Counted from the first letter of the stretch, positions 27,949 to 37,503 are shown. The stretch is 64,000 bases of DNA from Paraburkholderia panacisoli (GCF_008369935.1 NZ_VTUZ01000006.1:124001-188000); one strand, 5' to 3'. The notes: generated by a model from the letters alone, not told the origin. Numbers and translations are program-made.

Positions 27949-28119
27949 ATGGAAAAATGGCTGGTGATATTCGGCATCTGGGTGATGTGCGCGGCCTGTG
28001 CGGTGCTGTTCATTCGAGGCGCGACGGGGGCCTCGAATCGGCGCGCGGCCGAAGAGGAACGCGCACGTGCGGCATCGCGTGCATCGGCTGGCGATACGCG
28101 GACTGCGTTGAACGACTGA
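27949..28119 (+). CDS. Small single-pass membrane protein (56 aa)
   Basis: The frame begins MEKWLVIFGIWVMCAACAVLFIRG, a single hydrophobic helix (about residues 4-22). A basic/acidic tail follows (SNRRAAEEERARAASRA), giving an Nout/Cin or Nin/Cout single-pass topology. GAGGG lies about 10 nt upstream of the ATG. It is divergent from putA and stands alone. It has no recognised family. Its clean TM-plus-charged-tail design and ribosome binding site make it more likely real than chance. Confidence 0.55.
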   Translation: MEKWLVIFGIWVMCAACAVLFIRGATGASNRRAAEEERARAASRASAGDTRTALND

Positions 28120-28239
28120 GCGGCGCACGTCGCGGCTCGGCGGGGGTTCGGAATTGGGATGGCGCACCATGCTCCGCTGAGCATGGGCTGAGGAACGTGC
28201 GTCCCGGCTTGCAGCCGGGGCACACGGTGAGCGCTCGTG

Positions 28240-28479
28240 TCAGCGCGCCAGGACCACCTCGAACCGCGCGCAGACATCACCCGGCGACACGAGCTGGTCA
28301 TGCAGCCGGCACAGCCGGCTGTCCGCGACGCTCGCGCCGAATCCGGAGCTGAAAGCCGTGAGGCCTGGCACGCTCTGCTCCAACGAATGTCTGTCTTCCG
28401 CGCGATACCGGCAGCTTGCGCAACGCGGTGCGCAAGCTTCGGCGTGCGCGTCCGCCGTGTCGGCGGCTCGACCGGCCAT
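28240..28479 (-). CDS. Five-cysteine small protein, possible metal-binding, coupled to the YeiH-family gene
   Basis: This 79-aa protein has Cys at 16, 20, 23, 57 and 70 in the pattern CAPRCASC, then SRLCRLHD and VCARFE. The central segment DRHSLEQSVPGLTAFSSGFGASVADSRL is non-random and protein-like. The ATG lies only 5 nt after the stop codon of the YeiH-family transporter gene on the same strand, so the two are almost certainly translated from one mRNA. A CxxC plus later Cys/His suggests Zn or Fe-S binding, which is inference. I know no named family. The longer in-frame upstream extension inside the transporter gene is rejected. Confidence 0.65.
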   Translation of the reverse strand: MAGRAADTADAHAEACAPRCASCRYRAEDRHSLEQSVPGLTAFSSGFGASVADSRLCRLHDQLVSPGDVCARFEVVLAR

Positions 28480-28484
28480 GTAAG

Positions 28485-29906
28485 TCACGATCCCTGCCCC
28501 AGACTGTTCCAGTACGCCGCGAACACGTGCGCGGACAGCGCGTAGCCGATCGCGATATTGACCGCCACACCCGCCGTGAACGCGAGGAACGGCTTCAGGC
28601 CGGTGGCCGTGAGCGAGCGCAAGCGCGTAGTCAAGCCGATGCTGAGGAAGCAGAACGTAAACGCCCACGTGCGCAGTACGGTGATCGGCGCGACGAACTC
28701 GGGCGTGACGATCTTGCGGTAATCGGCCAGCGAATAGTGGCTGGCGATCCATGTCACCAGCGCGGACGCGACGACGAAACCGATCACGAATTTCGGAAAG
28801 CGCGTCCAGATCTCCGCGGCATTCGCCTTCGCTTTTACACCGCTATCCTGCGATTCCCAGCGCGTCGTCGCGACGATCGCCAGCACGAACGCCCAGATGC
28901 CGATCCAGATATCGCGGCCGACCACCTTCATCAGCGTGAACGCCTGCAGCGACGCCTCCGGCGCGCCGGCAATCGCGCCGCCCGCGTGTTTTGCGAAGTC
29001 GCCATAGGCTTGCGCTGCCGCGATGCCGGCGGCGTCGGCGAATTCGGAGGTGCCGATCCACGCGCCGGCGACCGCCGTCGACAGGCCGAGTGAACGCGAC
29101 GCGAACGGCAATACGAAGATCATCACGATCGCCCAGAGGACCACCAGCGTGATCGCCACCGACGCCTGTTCGCGTTTGGCCCGCACCGCGCCGGCGATCG
29201 CGATCGCTGCCGACACGCCGCACACGGCGCCCCCCACGCCGAGCACGGCGGCGAAACGTCGGTCGAGGCCGAACGCCTTAGCGGCGTAGAAAATCACGAA
29301 GAACGTCACGAGCGACACGATGGTCGCCTGCGCGACCGCCACCGGTCCGGCCCACACCAGCAGTGTGAACGGCAGCGTCGCGCCGAGCAGCACGATGCCG
29401 ACCTTGATATAGAACTCGACGCGCAAGCCAGCCGCGAACCACTCCGGCAACGTGAACACGTTGGAAATCAGCAGCCCCAGCGCCAATGCGACGAGCGGCG
29501 GCTCCAGGTTGTACTTCGACGCGTTGACCCATGCGCCCAGCGTGAAGATCAGCGCCGACGCGATGAAGAGGATCAGAAACGCCGCAAGGAAGGCGCCGAC
29601 ACGCTGCTTCAACAGCGCAAGGCTCGCGCCGAAGAGCAGCGCGAACACGACGAACAACGCGACGTAGTTCGGCAGATGCCTGCCGAAGTCCTGCGCCGTC
29701 TGCGCCACGCTCGACCATTTGGCGGGCGCGACCGCCAACCACCTGATGCTGCTGCCCGAGGCGAACAGCGCCCAGGCGATCACGATCACCAGCAGGCCGA
29801 CCCACACGGCGAGCCAGTCTTCAGTCAGCAGGAGTCCACCGCCGTGGGTGCCTTGGCGCCGTGCCGGCGCCGCGTCGCTCGGCAAGGTCTGGTTGGTGTC
29901 GCTCAT
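28485..29906 (-). CDS. YeiH/UPF0324-family putative sulfate exporter membrane protein
   Basis: This 473-aa polytopic membrane protein has about 11-12 hydrophobic segments. Family-typical stretches are PLVALALGLLISNVF, FYIKVGIVLLGATLPFTLLVW, FGLDRRFAAVLGVGGAVCGVSAAIA, AGAWIGTSEFADAAGIAAAQAYG and the C-terminal FCFLSIGLTTRLRSL. The family (putative sulfate exporters, E. coli YeiH) is commonly induced by sulfur compounds such as taurine or cysteate, but the substrate is not proven. The first about 150 residues, with an additional TM pair, are longer than in YeiH (about 350 aa). The start at MSDTNQTL is supported by GAGG upstream. The five-Cys protein follows within 5 nt. Confidence 0.8.
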   Translation of the reverse strand: MSDTNQTLPSDAAPARRQGTHGGGLLLTEDWLAVWVGLLVIVIAWALFASGSSIRWLAVAPAKWSSVAQTAQDFGRHLPNYVALFVVFALLFGASLALLKQRVGAFLAAFLILFIASALIFTLGAWVNASKYNLEPPLVALALGLLISNVFTLPEWFAAGLRVEFYIKVGIVLLGATLPFTLLVWAGPVAVAQATIVSLVTFFVIFYAAKAFGLDRRFAAVLGVGGAVCGVSAAIAIAGAVRAKREQASVAITLVVLWAIVMIFVLPFASRSLGLSTAVAGAWIGTSEFADAAGIAAAQAYGDFAKHAGGAIAGAPEASLQAFTLMKVVGRDIWIGIWAFVLAIVATTRWESQDSGVKAKANAAEIWTRFPKFVIGFVVASALVTWIASHYSLADYRKIVTPEFVAPITVLRTWAFTFCFLSIGLTTRLRSLTATGLKPFLAFTAGVAVNIAIGYALSAHVFAAYWNSLGQGS

Positions 29907-30076
29907 CGCAAATGCCTCGGGAAAGTTGACGTGCATCGGCGCTGAAATGGGGAGTTTTTGTCTGGATGAGCGCCGATTCGGCGAATATAGGCGAGCGGCA
30001 TCGCAAAGCGAAACGACCATTCGCTCTATCAATATGACTCAAAGAAGTAATGCCGCTCGCGGGCTGGCAAGCGGGG

Positions 30077-32323
30077 TCAGATGTCGAGCGGATCGACTTC
30101 GAGATTCCAGCGCAGCACGCCTTTCAAGCCCCGCAGCAGCGGCTGCCAGGCGCGCAAAGTGGCCTGCAACGCAGCCCGCGATGCGCTTTCGATCAGTAAC
30201 TGCGCGCGATGCACGTGCATCACCTTGACGATGGTCAGCGGCACGGCGTCGTAGACGGTCACGCGCTCGGCGGCCGCGATGCTGGTCAGCTGCGCCGCGG
30301 CCTGTTGCAGGAAAGCGAGCGCCGCCTCCAGCGTGCGGCCCTCGGCGCGCAGCAGCGCCTGATAGACGAACGGCGGCAGGTGCGCGTCGCGCCGCTCGGC
30401 GAGCGTGGAATTGGCGAAACCGACATAGTCGTGGCGACTTAGCGCGTGATACAGCGCGTGACGCGGATAACGCGTTTGCACCAGCACCTCGCCGGGCAAA
30501 CCCGCGCGGCCGGCCCGGCCGCTCACTTGCATCAGTTGAGCGAACAGGCGCTCGCTCGCACGGAAGTCGTGGGAGAACAGCGCGGTGTCGGCATTCAGCA
30601 CGCCAACCAGTGACACGCGCTGGAAGTCGTGGCCCTTCGCGATCATCTGCGTGCCGACAAGAATATCGACCTCGCCCGCGTGGACATCGGAGAACAGCGC
30701 TTGCGCGCTTCCCTTGCGACGCGTGCTGTCGGCGTCGATACGCAGCACGCGGGCGCCGGGCACCGCGCTCGCGAGCGTCTCTTCGACGCGCTGTGTGCCT
30801 CGCCCCATCGGCGCGATATCGACGTTGCCGCATTCCGGGCACGAGCGTGGAATGCGTGACTCCCAGCCGCAGTGATGGCAGCGCAGCGCGCGCTCTGGCT
30901 TGTGTAGCACGACGTAGGCGCTGCAGCGCGGACAACCGGCGACCCAACCACATGCATCGCAGGCAAGTTGCGGCGCGTAGCCGCGGCGGTTCAGGAATAC
31001 GAGGCTTTGCTCGCCGCGCTCGACGCGCGCCTTCAGCGCGGCGATCAGCGGTCCCGACAGACCTTCCACCGACGCCCGCCCGCGCCTGCGCTCCTCTTCC
31101 AGATCGATCAGCTTCACGCTCGGCAACACCGCGTCGGCGACCGCCCTGCGCGATAGGGTGAGGCGCTTGTAGCGCCCCTGGTCGGCCTGCCACCAGCTTT
31201 CCAGCGACGGCGTCGCCGAGCCGAGCACGACGGGCAAACCCAGTTGCTTCGCGCGGTAGATCGCCAGATCGCGCGCGGAATAGCGCAAGCCTTCCTGTTG
31301 CTTGTAGGCCGGATCGTGCTCCTCGTCGACGACAATGATCGCGAGCCTCGGCAGCGACGCCAGCACCGCGAGGCGCGTGCCGAGCACGATGCGGGCGCGG
31401 CCGGTGTGCGCGGCGAACCAGTTGCGGGCCCGTTCGCCCTCCGCGAGACCGCTATGCAGCGTGACGATCGACGTGCCGTCCAGCGCGGCGAAGCGCGCGC
31501 GGAAGGCCGCCTCGAATTGCGGCGTCAGATTGATTTCGGGCACGAGGACGAGCGCCTGCGCGTCGGGCTTTGCGGACAGGATCTCGGCGAGCGCGCGTAG
31601 ATACACCTCGGTCTTGCCGCTGCCCGTCACGCCGTGCAGCAGGAACGGCGCGAAGCCGTGCGCGTCGCGGATCGCTTCGACGGCGGCCGCCTGCTCGTCG
31701 GTGAGCGTCGGCAGCGCGGGCGCGGGCGTGTCCGGCGACGGTGGGGCGGCAAGCACCGCGGCGGCTTCGATGACGTCCAGCGCGGCCCAGCCTTGCTCAC
31801 GCCACGCGTCCAGGCTTGCAAGCGCCTTGGGGTGCAGCGCGCGGGCGTCGGTAGCCAGCAGGAAGTCGGTTTCGGCCAATGCCTGCGCCAACTTTCTCAA
31901 CGCGCTGGCGCGGGCGGGCAGGGCGGCAGGCAGCGCCTGCCGGCCCTCGGGCGTGAGGCTATAGCGCTCTTCCGGCGCAAACAGGCGCGACCAGCGCGAC
32001 GCATCGCGCAACGCTTGTGGCAATGCGGGCAGCGCCACTTCGCCGAGGCCGCGATGGTAGTAGTCCGCGGCGAAGGCGGCCAATTTCAGCCATTCCTTCG
32101 ATACCGGCGGGCAGGCCGTGCAAACGCTGCTCGCCGAGCGCAGCCGCTCGGCGGGCACATCACTGTGAGCGGTCACTTCGCACACGAGCCCCACTACATG
32201 CCGCTTGCCGAACGGTACGCTGACGAGCATGCCCGACGCCGCGGGTTCGGGCGCGTCGTAACGGTAGTCGAACAGCGTCGGCAGCGGATGATCCAGCGCG
32301 ACACGGACAAATACTTCGCTCAC
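30077..32323 (-). CDS. priA: Primosomal protein N' (PriA replication-restart helicase)
   Basis: This 748-aa 3'-5' helicase reloads the replisome at collapsed forks. The N-terminal DNA-binding domain begins VRVALDHPLPTLFDYRY. Walker A is HGVTGSGKTEVYLRAL, the DEEH box is DEEHDPAYKQQ, and the two zinc sites are given by eight Cys in CDACGWVAGCPRC and CHHCG-through-CPEC. The start is a GTG (32323) chosen by homology to the PriA N-terminus; the ribosome binding site is weak. Upstream lies a 465-nt region with two DnaA-box-like sequences. No operon partner is evident. Confidence 0.95.
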   Translation of the reverse strand: MSEVFVRVALDHPLPTLFDYRYDAPEPAASGMLVSVPFGKRHVVGLVCEVTAHSDVPAERLRSASSVCTACPPVSKEWLKLAAFAADYYHRGLGEVALPALPQALRDASRWSRLFAPEERYSLTPEGRQALPAALPARASALRKLAQALAETDFLLATDARALHPKALASLDAWREQGWAALDVIEAAAVLAAPPSPDTPAPALPTLTDEQAAAVEAIRDAHGFAPFLLHGVTGSGKTEVYLRALAEILSAKPDAQALVLVPEINLTPQFEAAFRARFAALDGTSIVTLHSGLAEGERARNWFAAHTGRARIVLGTRLAVLASLPRLAIIVVDEEHDPAYKQQEGLRYSARDLAIYRAKQLGLPVVLGSATPSLESWWQADQGRYKRLTLSRRAVADAVLPSVKLIDLEEERRRGRASVEGLSGPLIAALKARVERGEQSLVFLNRRGYAPQLACDACGWVAGCPRCSAYVVLHKPERALRCHHCGWESRIPRSCPECGNVDIAPMGRGTQRVEETLASAVPGARVLRIDADSTRRKGSAQALFSDVHAGEVDILVGTQMIAKGHDFQRVSLVGVLNADTALFSHDFRASERLFAQLMQVSGRAGRAGLPGEVLVQTRYPRHALYHALSRHDYVGFANSTLAERRDAHLPPFVYQALLRAEGRTLEAALAFLQQAAAQLTSIAAAERVTVYDAVPLTIVKVMHVHRAQLLIESASRAALQATLRAWQPLLRGLKGVLRWNLEVDPLDI

Positions 32324-32474
32324 GCGGCAGAGGAAAGAGGAAGGGCCGGCGCGAGGCGACGCTGCACCGTGATGAACATCGAGTCGATGACGCGGCGCTC
32401 GAAGTTAAAGTAAAACTTCAATAACGGCGCTAAGTTTTGGATTCGGCTGAAGAATTGCACTCGGTCCGCTGGCC

Positions 32475-32483
32475 TGTGGATAA
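32475..32483 (-). promoter_or_regulatory. DnaA-box match (TTATCCACA)
   Basis: TGTGGATAA on the plus strand is a perfect complement of the consensus DnaA box TTATCCACA. A 9-mer can occur by chance, but it sits in an intergenic region upstream of a replication-restart gene. Confidence 0.4.
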
Positions 32484-32664
32484 CTTTGTTAAGAACTTTG
32501 TTCCGATGGGCCGCAAACCGCGCCGCAGCGGCCTTCTGTGGGCTTCCGCACATTTCCCCCGGAAGCCGCCAAACCCTTGCCAGACAAGGCTTAGATCAAA
32601 TGTGCCCGCACTGTGCAAGGGTCAGGACACGACTACAGCCTCTACCGCGCCGCAGCGTGACGAA

Positions 32665-32673
32665 TGTGCATAA
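32665..32673 (-). promoter_or_regulatory. DnaA-box match (TTATGCACA)
   Basis: TGTGCATAA on the plus strand fits TTATNCACA. It has the same orientation as the box at 32475 and lies 190 nt from it. Confidence 0.35.
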
Positions 32674-32788
32674 GTCAAGCCTTGACATTCGTGGGAGCGC
32701 CATCTGACGGCCCATGGACTGCAAATTTCCCCTTAGGCCGAGAGCCCACTTCGCTGCGTCGCAACAAAAACTGGTAACGATTACGGCT

Positions 32789-33889
32789 TCATGCCGGTGC
32801 ATGAGCGCCGCTGCGAATCGCGCGGCTATGACGATGGACTTCGTCGACCAGTTCGGCAACGTTCTCCGGCGGCGTGAACTGCGAAATACCGTGCCCGAGA
32901 TTGAAGACGTGCCCAGGATGATTGCCGAAGCTGTCGAGCACCGCGCGCGCTTCCATGCGAATCGAAGCCGGCGGCGCAAACAGTACCGACGGGTCGATAT
33001 TGCCTTGGAGCGCGACCTTGCCGCCCACCCGCTCACGCGCCTTGCGCAAATTCACCGTCCAGTCGAGGCCAACCGCATCCACGCCGATCTCGGCGATCTC
33101 GTCGAGCCACAGGCCACCGCCCTTCGTGAAGGTGATCACCGGGACCTTCTCGCCGTCGTGATCGCGCTTCAGCTGGCTCACCACCTGTTGGATGTACTGC
33201 AGCGAAAAACGTTGATAGACGCCGTCCGCCAGCGCCCCGCCCCACGTGTCGAAAATCATTACCGCTTGCGCGCCGGCTTCGATCTGGGCGTTCAGGTAGG
33301 CCGCGACCGACCGGGCATTGACGTCCAGAATGCGGTGCATCAGGTCTGGACGCGCGTAGAGCATCGACTTGACGGTGCGGAAATCCGCCGAACCGCCGCC
33401 TTCGACCATGTAGCACGCCAACGTCCACGGGCTGCCCGAAAAGCCGATCAGCGGCACGCGCTGGCGGCCTTGCGCGTCCGTGAGCGCGGTGCGGATTTCG
33501 CGCACCGCGTCGGTCACGTAACGCAGCGTCGCGTCGATGTCCGGCACCGCCAGGCGCGCGACATCCTCTTCCGTGCGCACCGGGCGCGCGAATTTCGGCC
33601 CCTCGCCAGTAACGAATTCGAGCCCCAGGCCCATCGCGTCGGGCACGGTCAAGATGTCGGAGAACAGGATTGCGGCGTCGAGCGGATAGCGCTCGAGCGG
33701 CTGCAGCGTGACTTCCGTCGCGAACGCCGGGCTCTTCGCCAAGCCGAGGAAACTGCCCGCGCGACCCCGCGTGGCGTTGTATTCCGGCAAGTAGCGGCCA
33801 GCCTGCCGCATCAGCCAGATCGGTGTGTAGTCGGTCGGCTGGCGCAGCAGCGCGCGCAGGAAGGTGTCGTTCAGGAGTTTATGGGCCAC
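32789..33889 (-). CDS. hemE: Uroporphyrinogen decarboxylase
   Basis: This 366-aa enzyme decarboxylates uroporphyrinogen III to coproporphyrinogen III in haem synthesis. Hallmarks are the N-terminal [22 protein letters not shown], the substrate-contacting [45 protein letters not shown] and the C-terminal [16 protein letters not shown]. The start is GTG 33889 (family N-terminus [18 protein letters not shown]); an upstream TTG at 33910 would add seven unsupported residues. It is divergent from the dehydratase-like gene to its right. The sequence is complete and ordinary. Confidence 0.96.
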   Translation of the reverse strand: MAHKLLNDTFLRALLRQPTDYTPIWLMRQAGRYLPEYNATRGRAGSFLGLAKSPAFATEVTLQPLERYPLDAAILFSDILTVPDAMGLGLEFVTGEGPKFARPVRTEEDVARLAVPDIDATLRYVTDAVREIRTALTDAQGRQRVPLIGFSGSPWTLACYMVEGGGSADFRTVKSMLYARPDLMHRILDVNARSVAAYLNAQIEAGAQAVMIFDTWGGALADGVYQRFSLQYIQQVVSQLKRDHDGEKVPVITFTKGGGLWLDEIAEIGVDAVGLDWTVNLRKARERVGGKVALQGNIDPSVLFAPPASIRMEARAVLDSFGNHPGHVFNLGHGISQFTPPENVAELVDEVHRHSRAIRSGAHAPA

Positions 33890-34110
33890 GGTGCGTACGA
33901 CTGAGGGCAAAAGGGCATTTTACCCGGAGCCGGCTCGCCGCATCGCGCCTGATGCGGTCAATAACCGTTGCGCGAACGGCTTGCGGACGGTATTTCAATG
34001 CCGATTGCGGCGCGCTGACCTGGCTGAACGGCCGATGTTCAAGCCGGCCTTGCCGGGCTACTATCGCACCGTCTTATCAGGCAATTACATACAAACAATA
34101 AGGAGACTCG

Positions 34111-34899
34111 ATGAACAAGCCAGCACTCGCCATCCTCGGCGCGCTCACCGGCGTTTTGATGTACGCAGGCGTAGCTGGTGCGCAGACCACCGCCGCGCCT
34201 TCCCGGCTCGATGAAATTCTCAGCCGCGGCACGCTGCGCGCCTGCACGACCGGTGACTACAAACCGTATTCGTTCCATAAAGGCGACGGCCAGTTCGAGG
34301 GCATCGATATCGACATGACGGAGTCGCTCGCCAAGTCGCTTGGTGTGAAAGCGGAGTTCGTCAAAACGTCGTGGTCGAACCTGATGAACGACTTCGTCGA
34401 GAAATGCGATATCGGCGTGGGCGGCGTATCGCCTACGCTCGAGCGGCAAAAGCGCGCGTTTTTCACGCAGGCTTATATGATCGACGGCAAAACACCGATC
34501 GTTCGGTGCGACGACGTCAACAAATATCAGACGGTCGCCCAGATCGACCAGCCGGCGACACGGGTAATCGTCAATCCGGGCGGCACCAACGAGCGTTTCG
34601 CCAAGCAGTACTTCCAGCATGCGAACGTGACCGTCTATCCCGACAACGTGACGATCTTCAAGCAGATCCTGGCCGGCAAGGCGGATGTGATGGTGACCGA
34701 CGCGTCGGAAACGCTGTTGCAGCAAAAGTTGAATCCGGGTCTTTGCTCCGTGCATCCGGACAAACCGTTTCAGTACGGCGAGAAGGCCTGGCTGGTGCCG
34801 CGCGGCGATGTTGCGTTCCAGCAATACGTCGACCAATGGTTGCACCTCGCGCGAGCGACTGGCGAATATCAGGCTATTTCGGATAAATGGCTCAAATAA
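34111..34899 (+). CDS. Periplasmic cyclohexadienyl (prephenate/arogenate) dehydratase-like protein
   Basis: This 262-aa protein has a signal peptide ending AGAQ and a type 2 periplasmic binding fold. It is strikingly like Pseudomonas aeruginosa PheC: RLDEILSRGTLRACTTGDYKPYSF, KTSWSNLMNDF, IDQPATRVIVNPGGTNERFAKQYF, VYPDNVTIFKQILAGKADVMVTDASE and the C-terminal YVDQWLHLARATGEY. Glu200 of TDASE aligns with the Glu used for catalysis in these enzymes (from memory). It would make phenylpyruvate or phenylalanine outside the cytoplasm. Simple amino-acid binding is the alternative, as the fold is shared with transport proteins. No permease genes are adjacent, which favours the enzyme reading. The ribosome binding site is AAGGAGACTCG. 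Confidence 0.8.
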   Translation: MNKPALAILGALTGVLMYAGVAGAQTTAAPSRLDEILSRGTLRACTTGDYKPYSFHKGDGQFEGIDIDMTESLAKSLGVKAEFVKTSWSNLMNDFVEKCDIGVGGVSPTLERQKRAFFTQAYMIDGKTPIVRCDDVNKYQTVAQIDQPATRVIVNPGGTNERFAKQYFQHANVTVYPDNVTIFKQILAGKADVMVTDASETLLQQKLNPGLCSVHPDKPFQYGEKAWLVPRGDVAFQQYVDQWLHLARATGEYQAISDKWLK

Positions 34900-34916
34900 G
34901 GTTGCTGTAAGCCGGG

Positions 34917-34951
34917 CCGCCTGTGTTGGTTTATCGGGAGACGCAGGCGGC
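34917..34951 (+). terminator. Hairpin after the dehydratase-like gene, possible terminator
   Basis: GCCGCCTGTG (34917-34926) pairs with CGCAGGCGGC (34942-34951). A T-tract (TTTTT) occurs only about 14 nt later, so termination efficiency is uncertain. Confidence 0.4.
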
Positions 34952-35404
34952 TAGTCAGGCCAGATTTTTCATCGTGCCCCGCGATCATGTAACCGAATCC
35001 TCAGCTTTTAAGAAAAAACCGAACAAAGCACCGAAATGTGGCGCTGGCGAATCAGCCCCATTTGCTGGCGAGTCAAATAAGTGAAAAATGCTGCGACGCA
35101 GCACGTCAATCTCATTGCGTGAGAGGAGATTTCGAGCGTCCCAGAAACTCGTGTAACAGGGCGGTTCATCTCAAAAAAGATGCATGTGCAACTATTTCAT
35201 GCGGAACAGACTGAACGGATTATTCCGCGATATGCGTCACGATTAGCATCAATCATGCGTATGAAATTGCGCATCAGTCATGGGTAAAAATTACTTTTGG
35301 TACGATTTGATTCAGCAATAAATCCCGGCATGCCTTATCTGGCGGGCGTTACAACCTGAAACACTTTGTTACCGCGCGGCTAGATTAATTCGCCCACAAT
35401 GCCC

Positions 35405-35616
35405 TCAACGGTTTCAACACGGATGTGGCTGGGTGCGTGGTGTGAGCGGATACGATGCACTTGCCGGTCGGCGTATGCCGAAGCCCTGTGAAGGGGCATC
35501 CCTGCTGGGGCCGTAGTTCGGCGCAGGGTCGTCGTTCAAGTCGGTTCCAACTTTGGTCTCCTCGCGCTAACCCCGTAGCGTGTGGTTTTTAGCGGGCTCC
35601 AGGCCCGCTTTTTTTT
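35405..35616 (+). ncRNA. Candidate structured small RNA ending in an intrinsic terminator
   Basis: No gene on the plus strand ends near the terminator at 35591-35616, the nearest being 690 nt upstream. The preceding 200 nt is GC-rich and folds locally: CGGC/GCCG around GTAT at 35468-35479, CCCT/AGGG around GTGA at 35484-35495, and CCCTGC/GCAGGG enclosing GCCG/CGGC at 35500-35528. This looks like an independent non-coding transcript. The 5' end is a guess. It does not match tmRNA, 4.5S RNA or RNase P signatures; 6S RNA could not be confirmed by eye. Confidence 0.45.
35591..35616 (+). terminator. Strong intrinsic terminator of the candidate RNA
   Basis: AGCGGGC (35591-35597) pairs with GCCCGCT (35603-35609) across a 5-nt loop, with eight consecutive T running from the end of the stem. 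Confidence 0.85.
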
Positions 35617-35772
35617 CGTCTGGTTAAACGTTTGCGCGGTGCGATATCGCTCCGTAATGGACATTCGTGGATTTTGTGAGCGAGTTGTTCAGCAAATGGA
35701 TTGGCTTTTTCCTGTCTTTTCTTTGCGCCGCGCCGGTCGTCGACCTTTTGCCAGCGCGGCGCCGCAATGGCA

Positions 35773-37503
35773 TCACGCCGTCCTGTCTTCCTTCAGTTTC
35801 AATTCGCTGATCATCCGCTCGCGCATGACGAATTTCTGCACTTTGCCGGTCACCGTCATTGGCAATTCATCGACGAAACGGATGTACTTCGGCACCTTGT
35901 AGTGCGCGATCTGCCCCTGGCAGAATTGCTGGATCTCTTCGGCTGTCGCCTGCTCGCCCGAGCGCAGCACGACCCACGCACAGACCTCCTCGCCGTACTT
36001 CGCGTCGGGCACGCCGAACACCTGCACGCTCTGGATCTTCGGGTGTCGGAACAGAAACTCTTCGATCTCGCGCGGATAGATGTTTTCGCCGCCTCGAATC
36101 AGCATGTCCTTCAGCCGGCCGACGATATTGCAGTAACCCTCGGCATCTAGCGTCGCCAGATCGCCGGTGTGCATCCAGCCGTCGACGATGCTCTCGCGCG
36201 TCTTCGCCTCATCGCCCCAATACCCCTGCATCACCGAGTAGCCTCGCGTACACAGCTCGCCGGTTTCACCCACCGGCACGATCTGGCCGAGCGGATCGAC
36301 GATCTTCACCTCCAGATGCGGCTGGATCCGGCCCACTGTCGTGGTGCGCTTGTCGAGCGGGTCGGTAGTGGAACTCTGGAACGACACGGGGCTGGTCTCC
36401 GTCATGCCGTAAGCGATCGTGATTTCGCTCAAATGCATCTTCGAGACGACCTTCTTCATCGTCTCGATTGGGCATGGCGAGCCCGCCATGATGCCGGTGC
36501 GCAGATGCGAAAAATCGTAGCTGGCGAACTCCGGATGATCGAGTTCGGCGATGAACATCGTCGGCACACCATGCAACGCAGTGCACTTTTCTTCGGCAAC
36601 CGCGGCAAGGGTCGCGGCCGGGTCGAAGCCTTCGCCCGGAAACACCATATTCGCGCCGACCGACACGCACGCCAGCACCGCCAATACCATCCCGAAACAG
36701 TGGTACAGCGGGACGGGAATGCACAAGCCGTCCTGTTCGCTCAGCCGCATCGCCATCGCGATGTAACGCGCGTTGTTCACGACATTGCTGTGGGTCAGCG
36801 TCGCGCCTTTCGGGTTGCCGGTCGTGCCGCTGGTGAACTGGATATTGATCGGCTCGTGGCACGTCAGCGTAGCGCCGAGGGCGTCGAGCTGCGCGGCGTC
36901 GCGCGTCGAACGCCCCCGTTCGATCAGTTCGGAGAAGCTCATCATGCCAGGCGTTTCGGTGTCACACATGCGGATCACGTAGCGCAAATCGGGCAGCCTT
37001 GCGGCGTGAAGGTCGCCTGGCGTTTGCGTGGCCAGTTCCGGCGCGAGCTCCTGCAGCATCTCCAGGTACATCGACGTCTTGAAACGCTCGGCGGCGATGA
37101 TTGCCTTGCAGCCAACCTTGTTCAACGCGTATTCGAGTTCCGCGAGCCGATACGCCGGATTGATATTGACGAGCACAGCGCCGATGCGCGCGGTCGCGAA
37201 TTGGGTCAGCAACCACTCGACCCGGTTGGGCGACCAGATGCCGACGCGGTCTCCCTTCGCGATGCCGAGCGTGAGGAGCCCTGACGCCAACACGTCGACT
37301 TCGTCAGCGAACTCCTTCCAAGTCCAGCGAATGCGCTGCTCGCGAAACACCACGGCCGGGCGATCGGGAAAGCGCTCCGCGGTATCGCGCAGAAACTGGC
37401 CGACTGTTGCTTCGCTCAACGGAATCTCAGTCGACCCGCGCACGTACGACAGGTCGTCCTTGGGTTCGATGAGTGCACCTTCGCCTGACACTTGCGTTGC
37501 CAT
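35773..37503 (-). CDS. AMP-forming acyl-CoA ligase (medium/long-chain fatty acid type)
   Basis: This 576-aa adenylate-forming enzyme activates a carboxylic acid with ATP and CoA. It has the AMP-binding P-loop [18 protein letters not shown], the acyl pocket/ATP motif [53 protein letters not shown] and the C-terminal catalytic Lys in [14 protein letters not shown]. Overall similarity is to FadD/FadK-like fatty-acyl-CoA synthetases. The N-terminal [28 protein letters not shown] is typical of the group. Chain length cannot be predicted. The ribosome binding site is GGAG, rather far (about 8 nt) from the ATG. It is monocistronic, downstream of the atp operon on the same strand. Confidence 0.88.
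   Translation of the reverse strand: MATQVSGEGALIEPKDDLSYVRGSTEIPLSEATVGQFLRDTAERFPDRPAVVFREQRIRWTWKEFADEVDVLASGLLTLGIAKGDRVGIWSPNRVEWLLTQFATARIGAVLVNINPAYRLAELEYALNKVGCKAIIAAERFKTSMYLEMLQELAPELATQTPGDLHAARLPDLRYVIRMCDTETPGMMSFSELIERGRSTRDAAQLDALGATLTCHEPINIQFTSGTTGNPKGATLTHSNVVNNARYIAMAMRLSEQDGLCIPVPLYHCFGMVLAVLACVSVGANMVFPGEGFDPAATLAAVAEEKCTALHGVPTMFIAELDHPEFASYDFSHLRTGIMAGSPCPIETMKKVVSKMHLSEITIAYGMTETSPVSFQSSTTDPLDKRTTTVGRIQPHLEVKIVDPLGQIVPVGETGELCTRGYSVMQGYWGDEAKTRESIVDGWMHTGDLATLDAEGYCNIVGRLKDMLIRGGENIYPREIEEFLFRHPKIQSVQVFGVPDAKYGEEVCAWVVLRSGEQATAEEIQQFCQGQIAHYKVPKYIRFVDELPMTVTGKVQKFVMRERMISELKLKEDRTA

Larger units (their letters stand above)
32324..32788. other. priA-hemE intergenic region
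   Basis: This 465-nt stretch contains no convincing gene. It has an AT-rich patch around 32400-32440 and two sequences matching the DnaA box TTATNCACA. Open frames here lack ribosome binding sites. It should contain the priA promoter and the 3' end of the hemE transcript; no strong terminator hairpin is seen. Confidence 0.5.
34900..35772. other. 873-nt region without a protein gene
   Basis: No open frame here looks coding. It holds a 10-bp hairpin just after the dehydratase-like gene, a relatively AT-rich middle (34970-35340), and, at its right end, a GC-rich structured stretch closed by a strong intrinsic terminator on the plus strand, described separately as a candidate RNA gene. Confidence 0.6.

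Noticed and set aside
32324..32788. Chromosomal origin oriC
   Set aside because: Only two DnaA boxes are visible and no box cluster; gene orientation of the mnmG-par-atp block points to an origin outside the window to the right.
35500..35570. tRNA-like GGTTCCAACTTT stretch in the candidate RNA
   Set aside because: No acceptor stem or anticodon arm can be drawn around it.
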